55,265 nt of DNA from Nocardia cerradoensis NBRC 101014 (GTDB taxonomy: Bacteria; Actinomycetota; Actinomycetes; Mycobacteriales; Mycobacteriaceae), in NCBI RefSeq assembly GCF_000308535.1, contig NZ_BAFW01000037.1, forward strand, positions 1 to 55,265, read 5' to 3'. Below the pieces are notes generated by a model. It was not told the DNA's origin and searched no databases. It saw nothing but the letters and a program-made list of their open reading frames with translations. Position numbers and translations under genes: made by a program. Within the stretch, counting starts at the first letter, position 1; every line of letters starts with the position of its first letter. This document shows, piece after piece, positions 9,701-19,502 of this stretch.

Positions 9701-11532
9701 TCGCCTAGGGCCGCGCCCAATTCGGCCGGACGCCCGAGGGAGTCGCCGTGCCAGAAGGGGAGCCGGCCGGGCAGGCCGAACGCGGGGGAGACGAGAACCC
9801 GGTCGTGGGTGATGTCCTCGATGCGCCAGCTGGTCGCGCCGAGGGCGAACACATCGCCCACCCGCGATTCGTAGACCATCTCCTCGTCGAGTTCGCCTAC
9901 CCGCGAAGCCTTTTCGCCGACCATGAACACCGGGAACAGTCCGCGGTCGGGAATCGCGCCGCCGGAGGTCACCGCGAGGCGCTGCGCACCGGGACGTCCG
10001 GTCAGCGTGCCCGCATCGCGATCCCATACCAGCCGCGGACGCAGTTCGGCGAATTCGTCGGAGGGATAGCGGCCCGACAGCAGATCCAGCACCGATTCAT
10101 ACGCCGAGCGCGGCAGAGCGGCGAAACTACCTGTCCCCCTGACGGTTTCGAACCATTCGTCGACGTCGAGCGGTTCCAGCGCGCAGGCGGCCACGGTCTG
10201 CTGGGCCAGGATGTCGAGGGGATGGGCGGGGATCTTCAACTCCTCGATCTGTCCCGCCGTCATCCGCATGGACGCCACCGCGCAATGGATCACGTCGGTG
10301 CGGTGTTTGGGGAAGATCACCCCGCGTGAGATCTCACCCACCTGATGTCCGGCGCGCCCGACCCGCTGCAGCCCGCCGGCGACCGAGGGCGGCGCCTCGA
10401 CCTGCACCACCAGATCCACGGCGCCCATATCGATACCGAGTTCGAGGCTGCTGGTCGCCACCACACACCGCAACCGGCCGCTCTTGAGGTCGTCCTCGAT
10501 GATGGCGCGCTGTTCCTTGCTCACCGAACCGTGATGGGCCCGCGCCAGCAACGGCGCCGCCCCGTGATTGACCTCGGTCGGCGACCCGAGTTGTGCGGGC
10601 GGCGCGTGCTCGCGGCGTCCCGCGACCTCCTCCGCCTCGTCCGGTTCGGCGATGCGCTCGGCGTATTCCTCGTTCAGCCGCGCCGTCAGCCGTTCGGCCA
10701 GCCGCCGCGAATTCGCGAACACGATCGACGAACGATGCGCCAGCACCAGATCCACGATCGCGGCATCCACATGCGGCCAGATCGAACCCGGCTGATCGGA
10801 TTCGCCCGGCTCGGTCATATCCGCCACCGGCACCCGCACCGACAGGTCGAAGGTTTTCGGCGCCGGTGGCGACACGATCGTGATCGGCGCCGAGCCGACC
10901 AGGAAGCGCCCCACCTCCTGCGGCGGCCGGACGGTGGCCGACAACCCGATGCGCTGGGCGGGCCGCTCGGTGAGCTGGTCGAGCCGGGCCAGCGACAGGG
11001 CCAGATGCGCCCCGCGCTTGGAACCGGCGATCGCGTGCACCTCGTCCACGATGACGGTGCCGACCTGCGACAACGTCTCGCGCGCCGCCGAGGTGAGCAT
11101 CAGATACAGCGATTCCGGCGTGGTGATCAGGATGTCGGGCGGCCTGCGCTGCAGGGTCCGCCGGTCGGCCGGGGTGGTGTCGCCCGAACGCACGCCGACG
11201 CTGATCTCCGGGGCGGGCATACCGAGCCGTGCGGCCGTGCGGGTGATGCCCACCAGGGGTGCGCGCAGATTGCGCTCGACGTCGACCGCCAAGGCCTTGA
11301 GCGGGGAGATGTAGAGCACCGCGGTGCGCTGCGGACCGTCCGTAGGTTCGCGGGTGGCGAGCCGGTCGATCGCCCACAGGAAGGCCGACAGCGTCTTGCC
11401 CGACCCGGTCGGCGCGATCACCAAGGTGTGTTCTCCCGCGGAGATCGCCTCCCAGGCCCCCAGCTGGGCGGTCGTGGGCGCGGGGAACGCGCCGTCGAAC
11501 CACTCCTGGGTCGGCCGGGAGAACTGCTGCAT
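6745..11532 (-). CDS. lhr: Large ATP-dependent helicase Lhr
   Basis: The 1595-residue superfamily 2 helicase has the usual size for actinobacterial Lhr, an ATP-driven 3'-to-5' translocase that unwinds RNA:DNA and DNA duplexes. Walker A APTGSGKT is at residues 40-47 and the Walker B DEVH box at 163-166. LELGIDMGAVDLVVQ and QRVGRAGHQ are RecA2 motifs V and VI. A winged-helix region and the long Lhr C-terminal core follow, with an Arg/Gly-rich low-complexity insert in mid-protein. The frame is open to 11682, but family alignment of the first block (TQEWF...PT.AQLGAWEAI) favours the ATG at 11532. A CAGACT hexamer ends six bases before it. It is probably co-transcribed with nei2. Confidence 0.96.
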   Translation of the reverse strand: MQQFSRPTQEWFDGAFPAPTTAQLGAWEAISAGEHTLVIAPTGSGKTLSAFLWAIDRLATREPTDGPQRTAVLYISPLKALAVDVERNLRAPLVGITRTAARLGMPAPEISVGVRSGDTTPADRRTLQRRPPDILITTPESLYLMLTSAARETLSQVGTVIVDEVHAIAGSKRGAHLALSLARLDQLTERPAQRIGLSATVRPPQEVGRFLVGSAPITIVSPPAPKTFDLSVRVPVADMTEPGESDQPGSIWPHVDAAIVDLVLAHRSSIVFANSRRLAERLTARLNEEYAERIAEPDEAEEVAGRREHAPPAQLGSPTEVNHGAAPLLARAHHGSVSKEQRAIIEDDLKSGRLRCVVATSSLELGIDMGAVDLVVQVEAPPSVAGGLQRVGRAGHQVGEISRGVIFPKHRTDVIHCAVASMRMTAGQIEELKIPAHPLDILAQQTVAACALEPLDVDEWFETVRGTGSFAALPRSAYESVLDLLSGRYPSDEFAELRPRLVWDRDAGTLTGRPGAQRLAVTSGGAIPDRGLFPVFMVGEKASRVGELDEEMVYESRVGDVFALGATSWRIEDITHDRVLVSPAFGLPGRLPFWHGDSLGRPAELGAALGEFVRTAGQAVERAPAGRIAELVRDAGGSAAAFDGEALDSGGPTTRGNGATRRTPSRSRAGAAAGNRGGELVELEQLVHAAGLDDFATANLVSLLAEQRQATGHLPTDRTLLVERFRDELGDWRLILHSPYGLPVHAPWALAVGARLRERFGVDAAPTASDDGIVVRLPDTTDDPPGAELFVFEPDEIDDVVTEQVGGSALFASRFRECAARALLLPRRDPGRRAPLWQQRQRAAQLLDVARKFPDFPILLETVRECLRDVYDLPALRDLLTDVARRKLRLVEVETASPSPFANALLFDYIGQFMYEGDSPLAERRAAALSLDSSLLAELLGRVELRELLDAAVLELTERELQRLTPERHAHDAEGLADLLRLLGPLTPAEAAARCTADPGPWFAELLRARRVLEVSFAGSRWWTAIEDAARLRDALGVPLPIGTPAAFIEPVADPLGDLVARYARTHAPFTLDAVARRFGIGPAVAATALHRLGAEKRVVEGEFTPGSAGAEWCDAQVLRRLRRRSLAAARKEVEPVSTGAFGRFLPAWQHIGTSTLRGVDGVAAVVEQLAGVPIPASAWESLILPSRVRDYTPAMLDELTASGEVLWSGHGAITAKDGWIALHPADQAPVTLGPPQEIDFTDVQLRLLTALGAEMTAAATDAIPLDADGTVATEAGASDGNRLVVVAGGAYFFRQLSDATGVLDDAAVAAALWELVWAGYLSGDTFAPVRARLSGTTRSTTAHRTPRRTPRGRMYLPRPAMPTRTGPPAVAGRWSLLPQRLPDNTIRAHATADLLLERYGVLSRGSVQNEEIPGGFALMYRVLTEFEDRGRCRRGYFVDTLGGAQFSTTDVVDRLRSYDSDRPGAGTGRVGTVALAACDPANPYGAALPWPKNAGEGAGHRPGRKAGALVVLAAGELALYLERGGKTLLTFTEDPEIRTEAAAALAALVHDRRIDSLVVERVDGESVHGNTFATFLTDAGFHTTPRGFRLRSTA

Positions 11533-11699
11533 GGGTTCAGTCTGCACCCGGGCACCGACATCGAGTCCCGACGGCGATGTGCCCGGAGGTGTTTCCCGGG
11601 CTCGACCTCGCCGGACGACCTCGCCGGATCGGTGCCGGTCCATGCCTCGTCCCGATAGGCTGGCCGCGAATGCGGTGGACACCGACGATGGGACCGACC

Positions 11700-12164
11700 A
11701 TGAGCGAGCGCCCCGACACTGTGACCGAGATTCCGGCCGATCCCACCCAGGTCACGAACGACCCGGACAATCCGCCGGTCCCGCCCGGCACGCTGCTGCT
11801 GGAATTGGTGCCCGTCCCGGTGCGCGATATCGATCGGGGAATCGAGTTCTATCGCGATCGGATGGGATTCCATCTCGATGTCGACGTGGCTCCCGCGCCC
11901 GGTGTGCGGATCGCGCAGCTCACCCCGCCCGGTTCGGCCTGTTCGATCCTGCTGTCCGAAGGCGTCCCCACCACCGCCGGCGCCGTCGGTTCCCTGCGTG
12001 GATTGCATCTGGTGGTGGCCGATATCGAGGCTGCCCGCGCGGACCTCGTCGCGCGCGGCGTCTCCGTGGGTGAGGTAGAAGACGTCGGCGGGGGTGTGCT
12101 CTACGCCCATTTCGCCGATCCGGACGGCAACACCTGGAGTTTGCAGTACATGCCCTGGCGTTAG
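11700..12164 (+). CDS. VOC (glyoxalase/bleomycin resistance) family protein
   Basis: The 154-residue single VOC module comes after a 30-residue Pro/Asp-rich lead. Family features are LVPVPVRDIDRGIEFYRDRM at the first beta-alpha unit and FADPDGNTWSLQ near the end, where the glutamate or glutamine usually binds metal. The substrate is unknown; these proteins are metal-dependent dioxygenases, isomerases or binding proteins. The upstream in-frame ATG at 11670 follows TAGGCT (11656-11661) by eight bases and could be a leaderless start. I prefer 11700, which has GGGA six bases upstream and is already before the conserved part. Divergent from lhr. Confidence 0.85.
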   Translation: MSERPDTVTEIPADPTQVTNDPDNPPVPPGTLLLELVPVPVRDIDRGIEFYRDRMGFHLDVDVAPAPGVRIAQLTPPGSACSILLSEGVPTTAGAVGSLRGLHLVVADIEAARADLVARGVSVGEVEDVGGGVLYAHFADPDGNTWSLQYMPWR

Positions 12165-12231
12165 CGCGCACGTTCATTGCCGAACGGTTGCGATCCGCCG
12201 AACCCGGCCTCGCCCCGCACCGGGTGCCCGC

Positions 12232-12237
12232 TAGTGT
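12232..12237 (+). promoter_or_regulatory. Candidate -10 element before the interrupted patatin gene
   Basis: TAGTGT ends eight bases before the ATG at 12246, so the interrupted gene still has a promoter-like sequence in the leaderless arrangement seen elsewhere in the window. Confidence 0.35.
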
Positions 12238-12245
12238 TTGAGACT

Positions 12246-13189
12246 ATGCGTAACAGTAACGGGTTACAGCGGCGTGGCCTGGCGATCGGATGCGGCGGCA
12301 CGGTGGGGGCGGCCTGGATCGTGGCGGCGCTGGCCGCGGTGCGAGACGTGCTGCAGTAGGATCCGCGCGAGGCCGACGCGCTGATCGGCACCTCCGCCGG
12401 TGCGGAGATGGTGACGATGCTGGCCTCGGGAATTTCCGTCGACGACCTGGTGGCCATGCAGCGCGGCACCGTCGCCGATCCGATCCTGGCCCGGCACATG
12501 GCCGACGAACCGGGCCGCTTCCCGCCGCTGCCCCGCCCCCGCCTCGGCGCACCGCGAATGGCCTTGCACGGCAATCGTTCCCGGCAAGCGCTGCTCAGCG
12601 CGGGCAGTCGGCTGCTGCCGGTCGGCGGCGGCGACGCGAGCTGGTTGCAGCGCTTGGCCACCGACCTGAACCACGATCGGGACTGGTTCGCCCATCCGGC
12701 CGCGTGGCTGGTCGCGATGGACTACGACTCCGGCGAGCGGGTCGCCTTCGGCGCACCGGAGGCGCCGGCCGCGACGGTCGGCCAGGCGCTGCGGGCCTCG
12801 TGGGCGGTTCCGGGCTGGTTCCCGCCGGTGCCGATCGCGGGCCGGCGGTTCGTCGACGGCGGTGCCGCCTCCACCGCCTCGGTGGATCTGCTGCTGCCGC
12901 TGCACCTGGACGAGCTGGTGGTGCTGACCCCGATGGCCTCGGCGCGGTCGGTGCCCGCGGGCGGGCCCGGGCACTGGCTCGAGCGTCAGCTCCGCAGGCC
13001 GATGAGCGCGCAACTGGACTCCGAGATCGCCGCCGTGCGCGCGACCGGAACCCGCGTGCTGCGGCTGGCGGTGACCGCCGCCGACCTCGCGGTGATGGGC
13101 CCGAATTTCATGGACGGCCGCCGCCGCGGCGAGACCTTCGAACACAGTCTGCGCAGCACCCGCCGCGCCATGGAACGGAGTGAATTCGC

Positions 13190-13193
<4 letters not shown>
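12246..13193 (+). pseudogene. Patatin-like phospholipase interrupted by one in-frame TAG
   Basis: Reading from the ATG at 12246, the first 37 residues carry the patatin oxyanion-loop region (GLAIGCGGTVGAAW), then TAG at 12357-12359. The same frame continues without a shift into DALIGTSAGAEM (nucleophile elbow GTSAG), then to FVDGGAAST (the aspartate of the Ser-Asp dyad), and ends at 13193 overlapping the next gene's ATG by four bases. Every expected catalytic element is present, but the serine lies just after the stop. The ATG at 12408 would start a product lacking the serine. This looks like a recent single-base nonsense change (a GAG, CAG, TGG or similar codon lost) or a read error. Intact length would be 315 residues. 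A lipid acyl-hydrolase is expected. Confidence 0.8.
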
Positions 13194-14041
<848 letters not shown>

Positions 14042-14045
14042 GCGT

Positions 14046-15575
14046 TCAGCCGAACCGAATGCCTTGTGCCAGCGGCAGTTCGGTGGAGTAGTTGACCGTA
14101 TTGGTGGCGCGGCGCATATACGCCTTCCAGGAGTCCGACCCCGATTCGCGCCCGCCACCGGTCTGTTTCTCGCCGCCGAACGCGCCGCCGATCTCCGCAC
14201 CCGAGGTGCCGATGTTCACATTGGCGATGCCGCAATCGGAGCCGTCGGCGGCGAGGAATCGTTCCGCCTCGCGCTGGTCACCGGTGAAGATGGCCGACGA
14301 AAGCCCCTGCGGCACATCGTTGTGCAGGGCGATCGCGGAGTCGAGATCGTGATAGGTGAGGACGTAGAGGATCGGCGCGAAGGTCTCCTCGCGCACGATC
14401 GCGGTCTGGGCGGGCATCCGGATGATCGCCGGGCGCACGTAATAGGAGTCGCCGCTACCGACCTCGACCCGCTCACCGCCGCAGATCAATTCACCGCCGT
14501 CGGCGAGCGCGCGCTCGATCGCCGCCCGCATCGCGGTGTGGGCGCGGCCGTCGATCAGCGGTCCGACCAGCACCGCGTCGTCGAACGGATTGCCCACGGG
14601 CAGTTGGCGATACGCCGCGCTCATCCGAGCCAGCAGCGGTCCGGCCACATCCACGTGCGCGATGACCCGGCGCAGCGTCGTACACCGCTGTCCGGCCGTG
14701 CCCGCCGCGGCGAAAACCACGGCCCGCGTGGTGAGGTCGAGATCCGCGGACGGGGTGACGATCGCGGCGTTGTTACCGCCCAGCTCGAGCAGGCACCGGC
14801 CGAAGCGGGCCGCCACCCGGGGTGCCACCTGCTGCCCCATCCGCACCGATCCGGTGGCGCTGACCAGCGCCACCCGTTCGTCGTCGACGAGCTGGGTGCC
14901 GACATCGGCGCCACCCTGGATCAGCTGGTGGATCCGCGGGTCGGCGCCGACGTCGAGGGCCGCGCGACGCAGCAGTGCATCGCAGGCCAGCGCGGTCAAC
15001 GGCGTCGTCTGCGAGGGTTTCCACACCACGGTGTCGCCGCAGACCAGGGCGATCGCGGTATTCCACGACCAGACCGCGACCGGGAAGTTGAACGCCGAGA
15101 TCACCCCGACCACACCGAGCGGATGCCACGTCTCCATGAGCCGATGCCCGGGCCGCTCCGACGCCATGGTGCGGCCGTAGAGCTGCCGGGACAGACCGAC
15201 GGCGAATTCGCAGACGTCGATCATCTCCTGGACCTCACCGCGGGCCTCGGCGCCGATCTTGCCCGCCTCCAGGGTGACGAGTTCGGCCAGCGCGTCCAGG
15301 TTGTCGGTCAACAGTTGTCCGAGGCGCCGCACCACGGCGGCGCGTTGCGGCGCGGGGACCGTACGCCAGGTGCGAAAAGCGCTGTGCGCCTTGTCGATCG
15401 CGCAGGTCACCTCGAAGGCGGAGGTGGCCGGGACACGCATCAGCTCACCGCCGGTGATCGGTGTGCGGGCGGACAGGTCGCCCGAGTCGACCGGGTCGAC
15501 GCCGAATTCGAGCAGTAGGCGCGCGGCCCGGTCGCGAAGTTCGTCGGTGGTGGGCAGAACGGGTGCGGATGTCAT
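14046..15575 (-). CDS. amaB: Aldehyde dehydrogenase, L-piperideine-6-carboxylate dehydrogenase type
   Basis: The 509-residue ALDH7-like enzyme is expected to oxidise L-2-aminoadipate 6-semialdehyde (cyclic form piperideine-6-carboxylate) to 2-aminoadipate with NAD+. Visible motifs are SAFNFPVAVWSWN (ALDH7-type substrate pocket), CLLELGGNNAAIV with the general-base glutamate, and GTAGQRCTTLRR with the catalytic cysteine. Nearby lat (lysine 6-aminotransferase) makes exactly this semialdehyde, and an Lrp regulator is divergent from it; this trio supports the assignment more strongly than sequence alone. Mycobacteria call the equivalent gene pcd (from memory). GGAG precedes the ATG at suitable spacing. 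Confidence 0.93.
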   Translation of the reverse strand: MTSAPVLPTTDELRDRAARLLLEFGVDPVDSGDLSARTPITGGELMRVPATSAFEVTCAIDKAHSAFRTWRTVPAPQRAAVVRRLGQLLTDNLDALAELVTLEAGKIGAEARGEVQEMIDVCEFAVGLSRQLYGRTMASERPGHRLMETWHPLGVVGVISAFNFPVAVWSWNTAIALVCGDTVVWKPSQTTPLTALACDALLRRAALDVGADPRIHQLIQGGADVGTQLVDDERVALVSATGSVRMGQQVAPRVAARFGRCLLELGGNNAAIVTPSADLDLTTRAVVFAAAGTAGQRCTTLRRVIAHVDVAGPLLARMSAAYRQLPVGNPFDDAVLVGPLIDGRAHTAMRAAIERALADGGELICGGERVEVGSGDSYYVRPAIIRMPAQTAIVREETFAPILYVLTYHDLDSAIALHNDVPQGLSSAIFTGDQREAERFLAADGSDCGIANVNIGTSGAEIGGAFGGEKQTGGGRESGSDSWKAYMRRATNTVNYSTELPLAQGIRFG

Positions 15576-15660
15576 GTGCGGCTCCGTTTCCGAAATCGGT
15601 TCGTGGGTGACTTCGCACCGGTGGGAGATCGTTTCCGGCCCCGGCCACCGCCCGCTGGGT

Positions 15661-15666
15661 TAGCCT
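15661..15666 (+). promoter_or_regulatory. Candidate -10 element of leaderless lrp
   Basis: TAGCCT is followed by six bases and the ATG at 15673; no Shine-Dalgarno is visible. The gap to the divergent dehydrogenase gene is 97 bases and could hold a shared control region. Confidence 0.5.
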
Positions 15667-15672
15667 TCGCTG

Positions 15673-16125
15673 ATGGCGGATGCACCTGCGAAACCTGTTC
15701 TGGACGATATCGATCGGCTCCTGATCCGCGAATTGATGGCCGACGGCCGGGCCACGCTGTCCAATCTCGCCGAGAAGGCCAGTCTGTCGGTATCCGCGGT
15801 GCAGTCGCGGGTGCGCCGGCTCGAGGCGCGCGGCGTGATCCGCGGATATTCCGCGAAGGTCGATCCGGAGGCGCTGGGACAACTGCTGTCGGCATACGTC
15901 GCGATCACTCCTCTCGATCCGTCACAGCCCGACGATGCTCCGGCCCTGCTGCAGCACATCCCCGGCATCGAGGAATGCCATTCGGTGGCGGGGGAGGAGA
16001 GCTACATGCTGCTCGTCCGGGTGGCCTCGCCCCGGCATCTCGAACAGTTGCTGCAGGAGATCCGCGCCACCGCCAATGTCCGCACCAGAAGCACCATCAT
16101 TCTGCAGACATTCTATGACAGGTGA
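15673..16125 (+). CDS. lrp: Lrp/AsnC family transcriptional regulator
   Basis: The 150-residue protein has an N-terminal helix-turn-helix (DIDRLLIRELMADGRATL...LSVSAVQSRVRRLEARGVI, residues about 12-57) and a C-terminal RAM/AsnC ligand domain (HSVAGEESYMLLVRV). These regulators form octamers and respond to amino acids. It sits between the divergent dehydrogenase and the downstream lat gene, so local control of lysine breakdown is likely. In mycobacteria the corresponding LrpA regulates lat and responds to lysine (from memory). Confidence 0.93.
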   Translation: MADAPAKPVLDDIDRLLIRELMADGRATLSNLAEKASLSVSAVQSRVRRLEARGVIRGYSAKVDPEALGQLLSAYVAITPLDPSQPDDAPALLQHIPGIEECHSVAGEESYMLLVRVASPRHLEQLLQEIRATANVRTRSTIILQTFYDR

Positions 16126-16183
16126 GACCTGATCGTAATTTATCCGTTTGCTCGTAGTGAAACCGTAAATATTTTCGTATCCT
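16126..16183 (+). promoter_or_regulatory. A/T-rich control region and candidate -10 (TATCCT) for lat
   Basis: This 58-base gap is by far the most A/T-rich stretch nearby, with related blocks CGTAATTTATCCG (16133-16145) and CGTAAATATTTTCG (16164-16177), as expected for Lrp-family sites. TATCCT at 16178-16183 ends six bases before the GTG at 16190. The Lrp gene product encoded upstream is the obvious candidate to bind here (inference). Confidence 0.5.
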
Positions 16184-16189
16184 GTGGGT

Positions 16190-17554
16190 GTGACCCTCGA
16201 ACTGGAGCGCCCCGGAACGGCCGACGCGGAGGTCACGAACCCGGCGTCGGTCACCGCCTCGCGCGTACACGACATCCTGTCCGCCCATATGCTCGCCGAC
16301 GGTTTCGATCTGGTGCTGGACCTGCGCAAATCGCGGGGACGCGACCTGGTCGACGCCCGCGACGGCACCGTCTATCTGGATATGTTCGGCTTCTTCGCCT
16401 CCTCCGCGCTGGGGATGAACCATCCGGCGCTGGCGGCGAATGCCCGCTTTCGCGCCGAACTCACCACGGCCGCGCTGAACAAGCCCAGTAACTCCGATAT
16501 CTATACGGTCGCGATGGCGCGCTTCGTCGACACCTTCGCGCGCGTCCTCGGCGATCCGGCACTGCCGCATCTGTTCTTCATCGACGGCGGCGCGATGGCG
16601 GTCGAGAACGCGCTCAAGGTCGCCTTCGACTGGAAGAGCCGCCACAACGCGATGCGCGGCCGCCCGGCCGACCTCGGCACGAAGGTGCTGCACCTGACCG
16701 GCGCCTTCCACGGCCGCTCCGGCTACACCCTGTCGCTGACCAACACCGACCCGATCAAGACCGAACGATTCCCGGTCTTCGACTGGCCGCGCATCGAGAC
16801 CCCCTACCTGCGTCCCGGTGTCGACATCGAGGCCGCCGAGCGGCGAGCGCTGGCGCAGGCCCGGGCCGCCTTCGCCGAAAACCCCCACGACATAGCGTGT
16901 TTCATCGCCGAGCCGATCCAGGGCGAGGGCGGCGACCGGCATATGCGACCGGAATTTCTCCGGGACATGCAGGAGCTGTGCCATGAGCACGACGCGCTGT
17001 TCCTCGTTGACGAGGTGCAGACCGGTGTCGCGATGACCGGCTCGACCTGGGCCTATCAGCAGTTCGGCCTGCGACCGGACGTGGTCGCGTTCGGAAAGAA
17101 GACGCAGGTCTGCGGAATCATGGCCGGCGGCCGTGTCGACGAGGTGCCCGACAACGTGTTCGCGGTGAGCTCGCGGCTCAATTCCACCTGGGGCGGCAAC
17201 CTCGCCGATATGGTGCGGGCGCGGCGCATCCTCGAGGTGGTCGAGGCCGAAGACCTGGCCGCCCGCGCGAAGGAACTGGGCGCGCTGTTGCTCGACCGGC
17301 TGCGTGAGCTCGCCGACCGGCACGAGCGGCTGACCGATCCGCGCGGTCGCGGCCTGATGTGCGCGGTGACGCTGGATTCCGCCGAGCTGCGCGATGCCGT
17401 CCTCGCCGAGTTGCGGCAGCGCGAACGGGTACTGTTCCTCGGAACCGGCGAGTGCGGCATCCGGTTCCGGCCGCCGCTGACGGTCACCGCCGACGAGCTC
17501 GAGCGGGCGGTGGATGCCCTGGATCGCGTCCTCGCGGGCATGGCCGATCGGTGA
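16190..17554 (+). CDS. lat: L-lysine 6-transaminase
   Basis: The 454-residue class III aminotransferase transfers the epsilon-amino group of lysine to 2-oxoglutarate, giving 2-aminoadipate 6-semialdehyde. Visible: FFIDGGAMAVENALKVAFDW, LHLTGAFHGRSGYTLSLTN, the aspartate of FLVDEVQTG, and AFGKKTQVCG with the PLP-binding lysine. SNSDIYTVAMARFVDTF is typical of LAT. Two GTG starts are possible. The one at 16184 directly abuts the -10-like TATCCT, while 16190 leaves the six-base gap seen for other leaderless genes here, so 16190 is chosen. The divergent dehydrogenase at 14046-15575 would use the product. Confidence 0.95.
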   Translation: MTLELERPGTADAEVTNPASVTASRVHDILSAHMLADGFDLVLDLRKSRGRDLVDARDGTVYLDMFGFFASSALGMNHPALAANARFRAELTTAALNKPSNSDIYTVAMARFVDTFARVLGDPALPHLFFIDGGAMAVENALKVAFDWKSRHNAMRGRPADLGTKVLHLTGAFHGRSGYTLSLTNTDPIKTERFPVFDWPRIETPYLRPGVDIEAAERRALAQARAAFAENPHDIACFIAEPIQGEGGDRHMRPEFLRDMQELCHEHDALFLVDEVQTGVAMTGSTWAYQQFGLRPDVVAFGKKTQVCGIMAGGRVDEVPDNVFAVSSRLNSTWGGNLADMVRARRILEVVEAEDLAARAKELGALLLDRLRELADRHERLTDPRGRGLMCAVTLDSAELRDAVLAELRQRERVLFLGTGECGIRFRPPLTVTADELERAVDALDRVLAGMADR

Positions 17555-17686
17555 CGTATCCCGGCTCGCGGGAGCGTGTCCGGGCCATTGTTGTGGCACT
17601 TCACCAGCGGTTTTCTGCTGGCAGGTAGTCAATAAGGGTACTGGTCGGTAGCCCCCACTGGAATTCCGCCGGACTGCGCCACTGGT

Positions 17687-17692
17687 TACACT
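17687..17692 (+). promoter_or_regulatory. Candidate -10 element of leaderless accD5
   Basis: TACACT ends seven bases before the ATG at 17700. The rest of the 145-base gap after lat holds a short possible stem (CCAGC at 17603-17607 pairing with GCTGG further on) but no gene. Confidence 0.45.
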
Positions 17693-17699
17693 CCGGGGC

Positions 17700-19340
17700 A
17701 TGACGAGTGTCCAGAGTCAGCCTTCGCCGGGTTCGGCGGGCGCCCCCGATATCCACACCACCGCAGGGAAGCTGGCTGATCTGCGCAATCGGCTGGAAGA
17801 GGCCCAGCACCCGATGGGTGAGGGCGCGGTCGAGAAGGTCCACGCCAAGGGCAAGCTGACCGCGCGCGAGCGCATCCTGGCCCTGCTGGACGAGGGTTCG
17901 TTCGTGGAGATGGACGCCCTGGCCCGGCACCGCAGCGTCAACTTCGGCCTGGAGAACAACCGTCCGCTCGGCGACGGCGTGGTGACCGGCTACGGCACCA
18001 TCGACGGCCGCGACGTCTGCATCTTCAGCCAGGACTCGACGGTCTTCGGCGGCAGCCTCGGTGAGGTCTACGGCGAGAAGATCGTCAAGGTCATGGACCT
18101 CGCGCTCAAGACGGGCCGCCCGCTGATCGGTATCAACGACGGCGCCGGCGCTCGCATCCAGGAGGGCGTGGTCTCGCTCGGCCTCTACGGCGAGATCTTC
18201 CACCGCAACATCCAGGCCTCCGGCGTGATCCCGCAGATCTCGCTGATCATGGGCGCCGCGGCCGGTGGCCACGTGTACTCCCCGGCGTTGACCGACTTCG
18301 TCGTGATGGTCGACCAGTCCAGCCAGATGTTCATCACCGGCCCGGACGTCATCAAGACCGTCACCGGTGAAGAGGTCACCATGGAGGAGTTGGGCGGCGC
18401 CCACACCCACATGGTGAAGTCCGGTACCGCGCACTACGTCGCCTCCGGCGAGCAGGACGCGCTGGACTGGGTCAAGGATCTGCTGAGCTACCTGCCCAGC
18501 AACAACCGCGCCGAGGCCCCGCGCTTCCCGGCCAGCGACCCGATCGCCGGCGCGATCGAGGATTCGCTGACCGAGGAGGACCTCGAGCTCGACAGCCTGA
18601 TCCCGGATTCGCCGAACCAGCCCTACGACATGCACGAGGTCATCCGGCGTCTGGTCGACGACGACGAGTTCTTCGAGGTGCAGGCCGAGCGCGCGATGAA
18701 CGTCATCGTCGGCTTCGCCCGCATCGACGGCCGCAGTGTGGGTTTCGTGGCCAACCAGCCCACCCAGTTCGCCGGCTGCCTCGACATCGACGCCTCGGAG
18801 AAGGCCGCGCGGTTCGTGCGCACCTGTGACGCGTTCAACATTCCGATCATCACGCTGGTCGACGTTCCGGGCTTCCTGCCGGGTACGGGCCAGGAGTACA
18901 ACGGCATCATCCGCCGCGGTGCGAAGCTGCTCTACGCCTACGGTGAGGCCACTGTGGGCAAAATCACGGTCATCACTCGCAAGGCCTACGGTGGCGCGTA
19001 CGACGTGATGGGGTCCAAGCACATGGGCGCCGATGTGAACCTGGCGTGGCCCACCGCCCAGATCGCCGTCATGGGCGCCTCGGGCGCGGTCGGCTTCGTC
19101 TACCGCAAGAAGCTGCAGCAGGCCGCCGCGGAGGGCGCCGATGTCGACGCACTGCGCCTCGAGCTGCAGAACGAGTACGAGGACACGTTGGTCAACCCGT
19201 ACGTGGCGGCCGAGCGCGGCTACGTCGACGCGGTGATCCCGCCCTCGCACACCCGCGGCCAGATCGTCTCCGCGCTGCGCTTGCTCGAACGGAAGATGGT
19301 TACTCTTCCGCCGAAGAAGCACGGCAACATTCCGCTCTGA
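17700..19340 (+). CDS. accD5: Acyl-CoA carboxylase carboxyltransferase (beta) subunit, AccD5 type
   Basis: The 546-residue carboxyltransferase moves the carboxyl group from biotin to acyl-CoA (acetyl-/propionyl-CoA), giving malonyl- or methylmalonyl-CoA for fatty and mycolic acid synthesis. The two crotonase-like halves are complete. The first has [14 protein letters not shown] and [19 protein letters not shown]; the second has [16 protein letters not shown] and [15 protein letters not shown]. Downstream accE5 and accA3 supply the epsilon and biotin-carrying alpha subunits. The substrate range within the AccD4/5/6 group cannot be settled by eye; gene order favours AccD5. Confidence 0.95.
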   Translation: MTSVQSQPSPGSAGAPDIHTTAGKLADLRNRLEEAQHPMGEGAVEKVHAKGKLTARERILALLDEGSFVEMDALARHRSVNFGLENNRPLGDGVVTGYGTIDGRDVCIFSQDSTVFGGSLGEVYGEKIVKVMDLALKTGRPLIGINDGAGARIQEGVVSLGLYGEIFHRNIQASGVIPQISLIMGAAAGGHVYSPALTDFVVMVDQSSQMFITGPDVIKTVTGEEVTMEELGGAHTHMVKSGTAHYVASGEQDALDWVKDLLSYLPSNNRAEAPRFPASDPIAGAIEDSLTEEDLELDSLIPDSPNQPYDMHEVIRRLVDDDEFFEVQAERAMNVIVGFARIDGRSVGFVANQPTQFAGCLDIDASEKAARFVRTCDAFNIPIITLVDVPGFLPGTGQEYNGIIRRGAKLLYAYGEATVGKITVITRKAYGGAYDVMGSKHMGADVNLAWPTAQIAVMGASGAVGFVYRKKLQQAAAEGADVDALRLELQNEYEDTLVNPYVAAERGYVDAVIPPSHTRGQIVSALRLLERKMVTLPPKKHGNIPL

Positions 19341-19437
19341 TCCGACGATATGTGCGGTAGCGGAGGCACACTTTCCGGATGAGTGATGCGTTCGCACCGC
19401 GCACGATCGCCGCATCCGGGCGAAGATGGTAGGAAAA

Positions 19438-19458
19438 GGCCCTCATTCGATGAGGGCC
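19438..19458 (+). promoter_or_regulatory. Perfect hairpin 1 in the accE5 leader
   Basis: GGCCCTCAT pairs perfectly with ATGAGGGCC around a TCG triloop (9-bp stem). It lies between accD5 and accE5, with no following T-run, so it is not a textbook terminator. Confidence 0.5.
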
Positions 19459-19502
19459 GCACGAATACCCTTCGCGGCGTGGGTTCGTCCCGCACCGTGA
19501 AC

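Noticed and set aside
12357..12359. TAG as a pyrrolysine codon in the patatin gene
   Set aside because: No pyrrolysine genes are expected in this organism, and the position is not catalytic; nonsense change or read error is simpler.
16097..17701. 534-residue open frame opposite lat
   Set aside because: It is the mirror of a clear lysine transaminase, has no recognisable domain and arises from high G/C codon ends.
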